From Arenicola marina (lineage: Eukaryota; Annelida; Polychaeta; Arenicolidae), in NCBI GenBank assembly GCA_964019135.1, contig OZ025256.1:42504035-42568034 (forward strand): DNA of 64,000 bases, given 5' to 3'. The notes beneath the pieces are model-generated. The model saw only the letters and a list, made by a program, of their open reading frames with translations. It had not been told where the DNA came from and did no database searches. A program made the translations under genes and the position numbers. Within the stretch, counting starts at the first letter, position 1, and every line of letters begins with the position of its first letter. This document shows, piece by piece, positions 22,908-34,500 of this stretch.

Positions 22908-23559
22908 GTTTAACCTTAACTTTCGGCCCCACGCCTCACACAGATTGCTTTCCCGCCTCCCCTATCTCAACCCCTCTAATCCCCCAACCCCGCAACCCCC
23001 ATTCTCCGTTCCCTACAAAACACCCCCTACACCTCCACCACCCCCACCGCCTTACATTTCCGCTCGGGATTAATATCTGATCGCCCTCTGTAAGGCAGTG
23101 GCTCTGAGCTCTGTTCCCGAGACTTCGCGAGACTTCCCGAGACTGACTTCCGCCGGTGGTGCCCCTGGCGGTGAAGGTTGGAGGCACGACCTGGGATGTC
23201 TGCCATCAGCGCTGCCTGCTGGGCACGTGTGTACACAGGTGACGTCAGTGGTTCCGGGGCATCACACAGTGGCATGGGTTACAAGAAGCCGGACTTCAAA
23301 GGCTAGGCTGGATGGTCTCGCGCATGCGTGGTGTTATGGGGGCGGGGGCAGCGTTAAGCTGTAGCAGGTCTCAGCGCCGAGAGGCCGAACAGGAACTCCC
23401 TTTGTGAGTGAAGCCTCAAGGCGTCCAAAATGCGTGCTTATCAGTTATCAGGCAAGGACGATGCCGCACCATTTGGAGGTCATTTTGACGGGGAGGTGGG
23501 GGCGGGGTTTACAGAAATAAATACTAGTTAATGAAAGAACGCTGTTGTACGATACTATG

Positions 23560-23659
23560 GGAGGGGTGAGGTGTGGTGGGGTGGGGTGGGGTGGGGTGGG
23601 GTGGGGTGGAGTGGGGTGGGGTGGGGTGGGGTGGGTGGAGTGGGGTGGGGTGGGGTAGG
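23560..23659. repeat. (TGGGG)n array, unit I
   Basis: About 20 GTGGG repeats, interrupted by GTGGAG and a single-G shortening. Runs of four Gs spaced by one T can form G-quadruplexes. Confidence 0.9.
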
Positions 23660-23704
23660 CCACATTCAGCATCCTGAGATCCTGTATTCACTGTTTGCAT
23701 AAAT

Positions 23705-24165
23705 TCGTAGGTGTAGGTCTTGTAGGTCATAAACGTGATGAAGGTCACGTAGGTCATAAACGTGATGAAGGTCACGTAGGTCATACACCTTACGCAGGTC
23801 ACGAAGATGAAGATCGTCCTGTTATAAAGCTCATACATGTACATGTAATAAAGGTCATACAGTTTGTAAAGGCCAAACAATTTTAAAGGTCATACAATTT
23901 GTAAAGGTCATACATTTTGCAAAGGTCATACATTTGGTAAAAGTCATACAATTTATAAAAGACATACAATTTATAAAAGACATACATGTCATGAAGGTCA
24001 TACATTTTATGCAGGTCACACATGTTATGATGGTCATGCATGTTATGAAGGTCATACATGTTATGAAGGTCATGCTTGGTTTGGTTGGCATCCGTCCGTC
24101 TGCATAAGACGATGGATTCATGAAAGTCATATAATGAAGGTCACACTTGTTATAACGGTTATACC
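23705..24165. repeat. AGGTCATAC minisatellite, unit I
   Basis: The AGGTCATACA core repeats mostly every 18 bases. This copy keeps extra CACGTAGGTCATAAACGTGATGA-type units at its left end and a small extra tail before 24230 that the other units lack. Confidence 0.9.
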
Positions 24166-24544
24166 GGCCACCAATGATGTTAGCCATACATAAATATGAA
24201 GGTCAGGCGTGACATGTGAATCTTAATGTTCCCTTCGTCCTTCGTGTTCCCTTATTTCTTCCCTTGGGATCTCCCAAAGCAGCCCAATAGTCCTTCCGTC
24301 TACCAGCCTTTCCACGCATGCCTACACTTACGGACACTGCTTAAGGAGGCTATCAACAAAATCACCCTTAACCCAAAAACTTATCTGCAAGAATGAGCCC
24401 CGCTGCTCAACATTGCCGCTGACAAGGCAATTATACTTGGCAAGTCAGTGTCCTCGAAAGGAGCTGCGAGTGGTCGGAGCGACAAGAGATGCCTGCCTAC
24501 ACGTCTGCTTCTGACCTCGCCAGGCCTTGTCCCTAGTGGGTCAT

Positions 24545-24810
24545 ATCCCAGCCCCTCCACCCCTCCACCCCTCCACACACCGCCACACCCCAGCCCCTCC
24601 AACCCTCCACACCCCGCCACACCCCAGCCCCTCCACCCTTCCGCCACTCCACACCCAGCCACACCCCAGCCCCTCCACCCCTCCACACCCAGCCACACCT
24701 CAGCCCCTCCACCCCTCCACACCCAGCCACACCTCAGCCCCTCTACCCCTCCGCCACTGCACACCCTGCCACCCCTCAACACCCCGCCGCACCCCACCAC
24801 CCTAGCCCTA
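24545..24810. repeat. C-rich CCCCTCCACCCCTCCAC minisatellite, unit I
   Basis: Irregular 24-36 bp units of CCCCTCCACACC, GCCACACCCCAG and variants. The Pro/Ser/His-rich or Gly/Trp-rich open frames are repeat artefacts. A poly-G tract follows at 24846-24895. Confidence 0.9.
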
Positions 24811-26415
24811 CACCTTGTACCATCGATTGGTCGGGCCGCCGGAGGCAGGGGGGGAGGGGGGGGCGGGTGAGACGCGGTGGGGGTGGGGGGGGTAGAGTGG
24901 CTTGGGGCGGGAGAGAGGTTGGCGAGCCACACAAACTCAATCCCAGACGTGACTTTTATAATAATACCCCTAGTGGCAGTGATTTTTGTCTCTATTTCCG
25001 GGGGGCCTGCTGCCCTCTAGTTACTGGCGGGTGCCAAAAGGACAAGGCTGGCAAATTAGAAGATTGCCTCAACCCAAATCCCCCCTCCCGTCATATCCCC
25101 TCTTTCTTATCCCCTTTCTCTCTGTCTTTTTTTATTTAACTTTCCTGATTTTATTCCGGCCATGTTCAGAGGTTTAAGGAGCCGTGCTTTTTCCTCCATC
25201 ATGACTCATAGTGGGGGAAAACGGTCTGAAGCTCTGTGTTGGCTGACTAAGTCACACCCCCAGGCATATTGGGAAACAGCTTTCAATCATCTGTGCACCA
25301 GATTCACATCAAATGTTAATCCATGACAAAACCTCATAATCAGAAGACCTGGAAGGGGTAAATGGCGACCCGCGACACATTGATATTTGCAAAATCGTCA
25401 TTATCAAACATTCAAGTCGACACTTTTTATGTCCTAACAAACGGCCAAGTCCACAGTCTCCGTATCATTTTCAAAAGCCGACTTGACAGTCATCGTAAAG
25501 CTGCCAATGTCATTACCAAGCAGTGAAACCTGCTTGGTTGTCATTATCAAGACGTCGAAATGTCACAATCAAACGGTCATGTCAACAGACTCAATGTCAT
25601 TATCAAGCAACCAAACCGACATTTCTACATTCCGTGCTCGTCGTTTGACGCCACATTTACACCGTTATGGAAGTGGATTGTTTACGCCGCAACCCCTACT
25701 CTACCACCATCCCTACCCACCCACCCCCCCCCAACCCCCAACCACCATCCCTAACACCGCCCCCCCCCCCAACTCCCTGTCCTCGGGTAACTCTGAACCA
25801 GGCGCCCTATCTTAAATCACGGTCAGTGTTCTGATTGCATCCTCGCTTTCGCCCTCAGTCGATTTTTTTTTGGCGGATGCAAAACAACTACCCACCGCGC
25901 AGCGCTGCCATGGCAATCTGCGGCGTCATACCGGGGCACCGGCCCCAGGGACCCCCACGGTACCAAATGGTAATACGTGATGAACGACCCAGCGGGGGGA
26001 ATGCCCCCACCCGCCCGACCCTCACCCCACCTCCTCCTTCCCCTCCCATCCGCTCCACCTCCGTGTCTTAAAACAAGATCCGCCCACTCCGTACTTAGCA
26101 TTCTCCTGTTATGGCTTCGTCAAAGATAAACACAGCCATTACGTCATGATACCCGCCAGAACAGAATGCATAGATATTTAGTTCAGACGGGAGTCACGCT
26201 GGGAAAAAAAGTCCCGCATAATTACGCTGACGGTTAATTATAGGTGGACCCCAGGGTCCTGACTTGCTATCCCTGCAACCAGATATCCGTTGCATGTTTT
26301 ACCCTTTTGGCCAGACAACCATATCTCATGACTGATCTCAGGGACATGGGGAAGCTCGCAATTTTTTGAGCTATAATACATCATTTTTTTCCAGGATGTT
26401 GACAAATTTTATTTA

Positions 26416-26811
26416 AAGTTGCATGTGGAGTTGTTTCGCTGTTTTTGAATGCCGAATTTGCGTATAAGAACACAAACCTAAGGCCTTAAGCTTCATAACA
26501 GACAATAAACACCTACCATATCGCTCACCAATTATCTGCCAATGAGCAAAACATTTCAAATTCATGAATTGTCCGCCACAAAAATGAAAACTTGTGCTGA
26601 TTTGAAACGTCATAAACGTGTGTACACAAGTCGTTTACCGGTGCCACCGACAGGGGGCCCAAGCGCTAAATTATATGAGACAATAGAAGCGTCCGGAGCG
26701 CCACTTTTTCTTTGGCGGTGGCCGTTGACACTGCTTGTGGTCAAAGGTAACATTTCCTGTTTATGTTTATTTTGGTACAGCCGTTGCAACGGTCAGCTCC
26801 ACATGTAACTT
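26416..26811. mobile_element. 396-bp TA-flanked MITE, copy 2, inserted in unit I
   Basis: An inverted relative of the element at 17475, with the same length and TIRs, flanked by TA at 26414-26415 and 26812-26813. Units II, III and IV show the unoccupied site (GTTTAATATCC at 36139, 48296 and 57608) with a single TA. This is therefore a direct filled-versus-empty comparison, and the insertion came after the units had separated. Confidence 0.9.
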
Positions 26812-28033
26812 TAATATCCGCAGAGGTTTTGCTATAATTATTTTGTATTTGCGCTGTAATCCAAGCTCATTGGGACTAGTCATGCCCACTCAACGCCGTT
26901 AACTAACCGTTACCCAGGGTGACATCCTCATCTGTTAATGGAGGCTGACTCCAGAGACTGGGGAGAGGAGACACACGATTCACTGGTCGGTAAAGGGAGG
27001 GGGGGAGGATGGAAGAGGGAAAAGGTTAGATGAAGAATTATATTCCACAGAAAACGACAGAAGCAGACTTCAGACCGCTCCGCCCCCTGCCGCCCCCCCC
27101 CCTCCCCACCTCCATACCATCTTGCCATTGTTAATCAGCTGGTCTATGATATATTGTTAATGTGCTGGAATTTTGATTCAAATTTTTAGACTCCGGGTGC
27201 ATCATCCGCGACTGATTATCTACCACAATTTGCAAGTTGCTTAGAAATTAGATAATTATATAATTCCCTCGCAACCCTATCGAAGTAGAAAGGCCTATTG
27301 TGACTAGACTATTACATCATCCTGTACCTTTCCAGATCTTTTCATCTATGCCACCGATCTCCCGGCAGAGGGCGTTCCGATTAAACTATAGTCCAACGTC
27401 AAATTTAATCATCAGAATTATCCTTCATTTCGAGTTCATGTTTTCGAGTTCGATCGAGGTCAAAGTCGTGAAGCACTTTGAACCCCGTGTTAGTCTGAGT
27501 TCGAGTTTTTGTGTAACTCTCCCATTGTGATCGTACGACAACGGAATGTCTATATGTTTCAAATTCTATGTCGAAAATACAAAATTCAACCCAAACGACC
27601 ATCTAGAACCTTTTGTGATCCCCGCCTCGTTGAGGACAACCGTGAGGTTGGCGGTTACGTGGGGCAGGGGTGATGTGAGGATTAATGTGCATCCTCTGCT
27701 GGCAGATTGCTCTGCCGCGCCAGGTTACGCTATAAGCACATCATGAAGCATAACATTCAACAATAGCTACTGACAACTGCTGTCATCGTGTAGCCGTGTC
27801 TCCTCCAAATACCGCACTCTATATATGCTCCTGCGTCCCAAACCCAAATTTGCAGAAATGCCTTTTTTGTCCGGAACAAAAATGTGTTCATCGTGCACAG
27901 TCCGCTCTGTGTGGCCTTTTCGAGAGGCCATGTCTGTATGGTCGCAGAATAAGGATCTTACGTCCTTCTTCGTAATGAGTAGGGGGTTACACCCGGGGAC
28001 ATGGCTCCACTCCCCCTTCCTTCTCCCATCTCT

Positions 28034-28347
28034 GTTTTGAATTTAAATCCTGAAAGCCTGTGGACTATCCAGAGTGAAACAAATTTGTTCACCGGAGCAG
28101 AAGTTGGTGGCCGGCTTTATATCCCTGCGCGCCTGTTCGCTGTTCGGTATTCTGTGTGATGTCGACCAAGGCTCACTAGGACGTCCGCGCGATAAACTCC
28201 TCCGCGCAGTTTTATGTTGAAATTGTTATTTTACAGACTCAACGAGATATAAATCATATATGTATCATAATTGTGAGATACTTTTTTTCTTAATGCCAAA
28301 ATGTAAAAAATCTAAGATGGCGCATGTAAGTAGGCTGCTTTAAAGCG
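28034..28347. repeat. Family X, copy in unit I
   Basis: The full-length form. It differs from the unit II and III copies at a few sites (for example CGACCAAGG where they have CGACCGCGG). Confidence 0.75.
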
Positions 28348-28689
28348 TCCTGAATGTACAACCGACCCTATGCCTGTTTGCCTGTTAGCTTCGTGCTCTG
28401 CACGCCTGGTGCCTGGATGCATCAATAGCATAACTCCTCCATATTGTGATGAGAGCTTCGCGCTAGACATAGTAACCTTGGCCGTATATCATCAGACCAC
28501 AGTTATACAGCCACTTAGGCACCATGGATCCCCATTAATAGCGGTGACAGTCCATTCAAAGCTGATTTACTATAGATGGTAAATATGTGGACGCGAGGCA
28601 GTTGATGTGGCTGTGTTTGTTGAGTGGCAATTTACTCTAGTATCGGGAATATATCACCAGGCCGGGGTAATAAACGGGCTGACTCAGGA

Positions 28690-28870
28690 AGAGGCAGGGG
28701 TCACCCAGTGGCAGAGGTCACCCAGTGGCCGGGGTCACCCAGTGGCCGGGGTCACCCAGTGGCCGAGCAGATAAGCGTTCGGTTAGTATCGGGTGTGGTC
28801 TGCTAGGCCAGTTCAGGCGGGGTTCGAATGTTTGTGCAGGGTAAAGATCCTATGTATTTCCCGAAGAAAT
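28690..28870 (+). repeat. 18-bp repeat and tRNA-like SINE head, unit I
   Basis: Five copies of GGTCACCCAGTGGCCGGG are followed by a tRNA-like stretch with a GGGGTTCGAATG B-box near 28820 and a GGGTAAAGATCC body. Unit II has fewer 18-bp copies; unit III matches unit I. Confidence 0.55.
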
Positions 28871-29220
28871 GTTTTCTCTCTCTCTCTCTAAGTTGCTCCT
28901 TCTCATTGTCGCGATACGGCTTACGGCGTTATAGTTAAACCGACTAGCCAATCAATCAGAAAGAGTCTGTTGAGTATGGTGAGAATTGAGTGGATGCTGT
29001 AACATATATGGTCATACAACTATGGGTGAACTAGACAGATGATGGGAAGCCATGGTATCTCTGGGATAACGTTCCGCATCTGTCGCAGAAGCACATGGAA
29101 TGTTGCGTTTCTTTGTGTGGTTTATCTATCATACCATTCAGTTACGCGAGGTCTCCATCATTGTAATTACTTCATTGATTGCAATTATATTAGATTGTAA
29201 TATTGCTATAGATTATAAAA

Positions 29221-31352
29221 TACATCAAAGCACGACAAGCAACACGCGAAAGCTTAGACCAGCATGCTACAGCGCGACTGTTGAACAAAAGCGAAACAGC
29301 TTTATGAGGTGTCTGAATTTATATAGAAAGCGCGGATCTGATCAGGATAGATGTGATATGATAGCAGCTAGAAAGGCCTTTAAGGAGGCAGTCAGATCAC
29401 ATAAGTGGGAACGAGAGAAGAAATATACACAGGCCCTACTTCAAGCACGGAATAGGAACGCCTTTTTCTTCGCACGTCTTTTATGAATATTTTAAGGGTT
29501 TAGATACCCCGGACTATGATGTGGATGACGTTGACGAGTCAGTAGCAAGCCTTGTAGATGTTGACAAAATATATTTAGAGCTTAGCACTGAGTTTGTGTA
29601 TGAAGATATCCGTAACGCGGTCTCACAATTAAAACTCAACAAGACTCCAGGATGTGACATGATTATCAACGAGTTTATTATACACGGAATTGATATACTT
29701 GTCATCCCCATAACGAAACTTTTTAACCATCTCTTGATGAAAGGTTGCTTCCCTAGTGTTTGGTCGGAAGGTTTAATTATACCGCTATATAAGAAGGGCG
29801 ATATCGACATGGCTAGCAACTACAGAGGTATCACACTATTGAGCTCACTGGGCAAGCTGTTTACACGAGTTATTAATAATCGTCTGGATACCTGGGCTGA
29901 TGAACACGGCATCCTGTTGGAAGCGCAGGCAGGTTTCCGTAAGACATATAGTACTGTCGACCAGATATTTGTACTTCAAAGTCTTGGGTCTCATGCTTTA
30001 GAACAGAGACGTCGTCTATATTGCGCTTTTATCGACTTCAGAAGAGCCTTTGATGGAGTAAATAGGAAGTGGGTTAAGTTAATCAAAAATGGATTAAGGG
30101 GACAGTTTTTGAAGGTTATACAGAATATGTACGAACAGGTCAAGTGCAAAGTTTTACATTTTGATGGCACGACCTCCGAAAGCTTCGACTCCGCTATTGG
30201 AGTTCGGCAAGGCGAGACACTGTCTCCCTTCTTGTTTTCTATGTATATCAATGACATGGATGAATATATTAGGAGACAATGGGTAGAAGGAATCTCCATA
30301 GGACAAACGAAGTTATTTTTATTGCTGTACGCTGATGATGCTGTCTTAGTCTGCGAATCTGAGGAAGAGTTACAGAAGTCATTAGATGCCTTAAAACGAT
30401 ATTGTGACGAGTGGAAATTAGTAGTTAACAGTGGCAAAAGCAAAGTGATGATTTTTCACAAAGGAGGAAGTCTACGTAAAAGCCTCAGGTTTTATCACAA
30501 TGGAGAAGAAATCGACATAGTTAACACTTTCTGTTATTTAGGCGTTGTATTGTCCTCTTCTGGCAAATTTTACCAAACGCAGAAAACTTTAGCTGATCAA
30601 GCTACGAAGGCTTTATTCCAGATGGAGAAATATGTCTGTAAATTTCACTCTCTCCGTCCTACCCATCGTATGGAGTTATTTGACAAATTGATAAGCCCAA
30701 TATTGAATTACGATGCAGAAGTTTGGGGTTTCCATACTGGCCAGGCAATCGAACGAATTCATAATAAATACTTGAAAAAATCTTTGAAGGTTAAAACCAG
30801 TACCCCCAAACCATATAGCTAGGAGTGAGCTCGGCAGATTAGACATGAAAACTCAGAGGTTGATAAAGATAATCAGCTACTGGGTAAAGGTTATACATTT
30901 GAATGATTCACGATATGTTAAGCGACTGTATAAGGTGTTGTTGGAAGATTTAGAGTTAGGACGACGTAACTGGGCTTTGCTGGTACGTGATTCGCTAATG
31001 TCGCTGGGGATGGGGGATGTCTGGCTCTGGCAGTCCGTTGGAGATATCCAGGCGTTCATGTACCTCTTTAAGCAACGGGCGAAGGATTGTTGATTTCCAA
31101 ACGTGACAAGCCGAGCTATCGGAAACCTCTCGTGGTACGCAATATTTACAATATAGTGTTTTGCCCATGCTTCCTTCATACTTTGCTAATGTGGAAAAGA
31201 ACAGATTTATGCATTCTTTAATTAAGCTCCGAACCTTTAGCCACCGCCTCCGCATTGAAACTGGGCGATGGCACAAGCCAAAGCCACTGCCCGTGGAAGA
31301 GAGGTTGTGTAGCGTGTGTGGTTTGTTAGATGACGAAGTCCACTTTGTTAAG
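29221..31352 (+). mobile_element. Decayed 5'-truncated LINE in unit I
   Basis: A non-LTR retrotransposon fragment lacking its endonuclease. Order: pre-RT helical region (29236-29486, with a KAFKEAVRSHKWEREKKYTQ-type stretch), reverse transcriptase (29521-30822), the post-RT region (30845-31093, LGRRNWALLVRDSL) and a C-terminal piece (31161-31352, RLRIETGRWH then CSVCG). It stops before the usual end of that domain. Frame changes separate the pieces near 29480, 30800 and 31100, and all three unit copies share them, so the element was dead before the unit was duplicated. The style (FIDFRRAFD, GVRQG, YADD) fits the Jockey/CR1/L2-like part of the LINE tree; the clade needs a phylogeny. Confidence 0.9.
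29521..30822 (+). pseudogene. LINE reverse transcriptase domain, unit I
   Basis: A 433-codon open frame with no natural ATG start (GTG at 29521; the frame continues upstream as FYEYFKGLD). Visible RT blocks: KTPGCDMI near residue 41, NYRGITLLSSLGKLF near 100, AFIDFRRAFD (motif A, catalytic Asp 172), GVRQGETLSPFLFS at 227-240, and LLYADDAVL at 268-276 (catalytic YADD). FCYLGVVLSSSG near 337 is the usual thumb-side landmark. The RT core is intact although the element around it is broken. It would copy LINE RNA at the nick in target DNA, but without an endonuclease it cannot act alone. Confidence 0.9.
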
Positions 31353-31950
31353 ACGAAAATTATGTCGGTGTAATTCAAAATTCACAAAAAAAGTGCGGAA
31401 TGACTATCGACTAAGTTCGTAGATGGGCCATGTAGGTCAAAGGTCAAGGTCCCAGGAATTTTTCGAAATTCGCTTAACCATTGAAAGATAGGACCAAAAA
31501 TCGGAACAATCACCGTAGCGTTCGAAGTTTCGACTTAGTGACGCTCAAACTTATTTCACGTGTTGGGCTCATATTTACCTTGTATATTGTCCTGAATTTT
31601 CGCAAATCGCCGGAATAGTTTTTCTGCAAAATAATCCCAAGTTTAACATGGGACTCTATTGGAGCATTTTGGCGGGAAGATGGTCTCCTCAATTTCTCAA
31701 TGAAGGGTACAAGTCAGACAAACAACACCTTGGGTGCAACATGACATTATTATTTGGGCGCGAAGTGCTATATCGGTCCGGGTCACTCTTCCAAAGTCAG
31801 GATCACAGCAACGTCAAGGTCACGAAACATGTTTTCCCGCGTAACTCAGTTAATATTGGGTCTAGAGATCCGCGGTTTGTTTCAGAGTATTTAAACAGGC
31901 GCAAAAGTTTTGTGGTCTCAGATTTCACATCACATTTATAGTTTTTTAGT
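31353..31950. repeat. Unclassified dispersed repeat abutting the LINE, unit I
   Basis: From the LINE break to TTTAGTTATTGCATGATC. Its 31475-31945 part is clearly related to 44393-44880, where it stands without a LINE, so it is an independent repeat. It holds AAGGTCAAGGTC phrases of a kind common in marine invertebrate repeats. No coding function is recognised. Confidence 0.7.
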
Positions 31951-33384
31951 TATTGCATGATCAAATTGTAACCTAAGAAAAATTATAACAAATTGGAACG
32001 TAAGCCAATGGCCACCCCCCCCCCCCCCTCCCACACACACACACGCCCTCCTCTCCCCGGCAGCCACATCCCTTTCCCCGGACACCCATGCCGCTCCAAC
32101 ACGTCCTGTTGCTATGTATGACTCGCCCTTTAACATACGCTATTGGTTAGTCAGCGTCAGATAAATAAATCACAAGAACGATGAAAATTGGGTGATGTAT
32201 ACTTGTCTCTTAGAACTCGCGTTCCACCAGTTGGGCGGCCGCCTGTATAAAGCCCACCACAGTTAATAGTGGACTAGCGGGGCTCAAATCACACGCGCAT
32301 ACCTTTGGTTATAGTCCTGCTTTTCAACGACAAAGCTAAAACCATTATAAATAAATAATTTAGTACGCGGAAACTCTGATTCTGGAAGCTATACTAATTT
32401 AGGCCAACAATTAGTTTATCAATAATATTAGCCAGTTTATTGTCACAAGAACAAAACACAAATTACGTTCATTCAGTACATTTTGTAAGACATTCATCCT
32501 GACAAGAGCAGAAACCAAAGGCTTAGTCGCTCAAATTAGGTTAGGTGATTTGAGCTGCAAATTATATGGAAGTAAGCTAACAAAGAAGAAACGCGATAAA
32601 AGAACAAGTCAAATAAATACACATAGAAGTATAGGAGCCATTGAAGGTTATATAACGTCACAACTAGCCACAGTAAAGAATAACACATCTAAAAGCACAA
32701 ATATATTTATCGGAAAACATTTTTAGTATGATATCTTTAACTTATTTCTTAAACATGTATTTAGACGTGCCAAAATTAACGTTCCTCAGCCATTTATTAA
32801 ATATACTTTGATCATTATGAGGTACTACTATGAAGAAATACTATTTCTGCTTCGCGTTTTACTCAAACATGCTATAATTATCGCGTATTGTCAACCTAAT
32901 TTAATCTAATTTATACTTATAAGACATCCAGTAAATATTTATTAAGTTCTTATTCGCACGTACAGGGCGATGTCTTCCGCTAACGTTAATGGCGATATGT
33001 TCCGCCATCCCATAATAAAGACGTTCCGCGAATTTATAGCCAGGCGTTCCGCCATTTGTGGCGAAGTTTTGTGTTTAAATATTTGGTAATACATTTGCCC
33101 GATCCAATACCAAACACTATTTTCTGTTTTTATATCCAGGGAACAAGCTGCGGGCGAGCCAACGAGTTACGTAAAGTACAATACGATGCTAGTTAAAACA
33201 TTCTGAACCAAATGTCACCACACTTCCACGCAGGGCCCCATCATGTAACTATAACCACTTTTCATACCATTGTAATATCGCAATTATTTGAAATGTTTCC
33301 CGCCGCACTTAACGGACATAGAATTATTATTGCTATTGAACATGTTTCCGATAAGATTCTGATGGTTACACAGTTATCCCATGG

Positions 33385-33513
33385 GATGGGGTGGGGTGGG
33401 GTGGGGTGGGGTGGGGTGGGGTGGGGTGGGGTGGGGTGGGGTGGGGTGGGGTGGGGTGGGGTGGGCTGGGGTGGGCTGGGGTGGGGTGGGGTGGGCTGGG
33501 GTCGGGTGGGGTA
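33385..33513. repeat. (TGGGG)n array, unit II
   Basis: About 25 units with TGGGC interruptions toward the right end. Confidence 0.9.
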
Positions 33514-33559
33514 GGCTACATTCAACATCCTGAGATCCTGTATTGACTGTTTGCATAAA

Positions 33560-33960
33560 TTCGTAGGTGTAGGTCTTGTAGGTCATAAACGTCATACATT
33601 TTGTAAAGGACGAAAAATGTTAAAGGTCATACAATTTTTAAAGGTCAAACATTTTGCAAAGGTCATACATTTTGTAAAGGTGATACAATTTATAAAAGAC
33701 ATACATGTCATGAAGGTCATACATACTTTTTATGCAGGTCATACATTTTATGCAGGTCATACAATTTATGCAGGTCATACATTTTACGCAGGTCACACAT
33801 GTTATGATGGTCATGCATGTTATGAAGGTCATACATCTTATGAAGGTCATACATGCTATGAAGGTCATGCTTGGTTTGGTTGGCATCCGTCCGTCTGCAT
33901 AAGACGATGGATTCATGAAAGTCATAAAAATGAAGGTCACACTTGTTATAACGGTCATAC
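33560..33960. repeat. AGGTCATAC minisatellite, unit II
   Basis: Shorter on the left than units I and III; the central ATTTTATGCAGGTCATAC run has regular 18-base spacing. Confidence 0.9.
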
Positions 33961-34298
33961 CGGCCACCAATGATGTTCCCTTCGTCCTTCGTGTTCCCTT
34001 ATTTCTTCCCTTGGGATCTCCCAAAGCAGCCCAATAGTCCTTCCGTCTACCAGCCTTTCCACGCAGGCCTACACTTACGGACACTGCTTAGAGAGGCTAT
34101 CAACAAAATCACCCTTAACCCAAAAACGTATCTGCAAAAATGAGCCCCGCTGCTTAACATTGCCGCTGACAAGGCAATTATACTTGGCAAGTCAGTGTCC
34201 TCGAAAGGAGCTGCGAGTGGTCGGAGCGACAAGAGATGCCTGCCTTCACGTGTGCTTCTGACCTCGCCAGGCCTTGTCCCTAGTGGGTCATATCTCAG

Positions 34299-34500
34299 CC
34301 CCTCCACCCCTCCACCTCTCCAACCCTCCACCACTCCACACCCCGCCACACCCCAGCCCCTCCACCCCTCCACCCCTCCACACCCCGCCACACCTCCGCC
34401 CCTCCACCACTCCACACCCCGCCACACCCCAGCCCCTCCAACCCTCCGCCACTCCACACCCTGCCACCCCTCAACACCCCGCCGCACCCCACCACCCTAG
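34299..34500. repeat. C-rich minisatellite, unit II
   Basis: The shorter version of the array, matching unit IV and distinctly shorter than units I and III. Confidence 0.9.

Larger units (their letters stand above)
22938..33383. repeat. Large repeated unit I
   Basis: Order: leader block 22938-23350 (shared with unit III), TGGGG array, AGGTCA array, C-rich array, a low-copy stretch, an inserted MITE (26416), SINE body, family X, an 18-bp GGTCACCCAGTGGCCG repeat, LINE, a dispersed tail repeat, and about 1.4 kb ending CACAGTTATCCCA. The extra block 23376-23565 and the MITE are private to this copy. The right part from about 28650 is almost identical to unit III. Confidence 0.85.
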
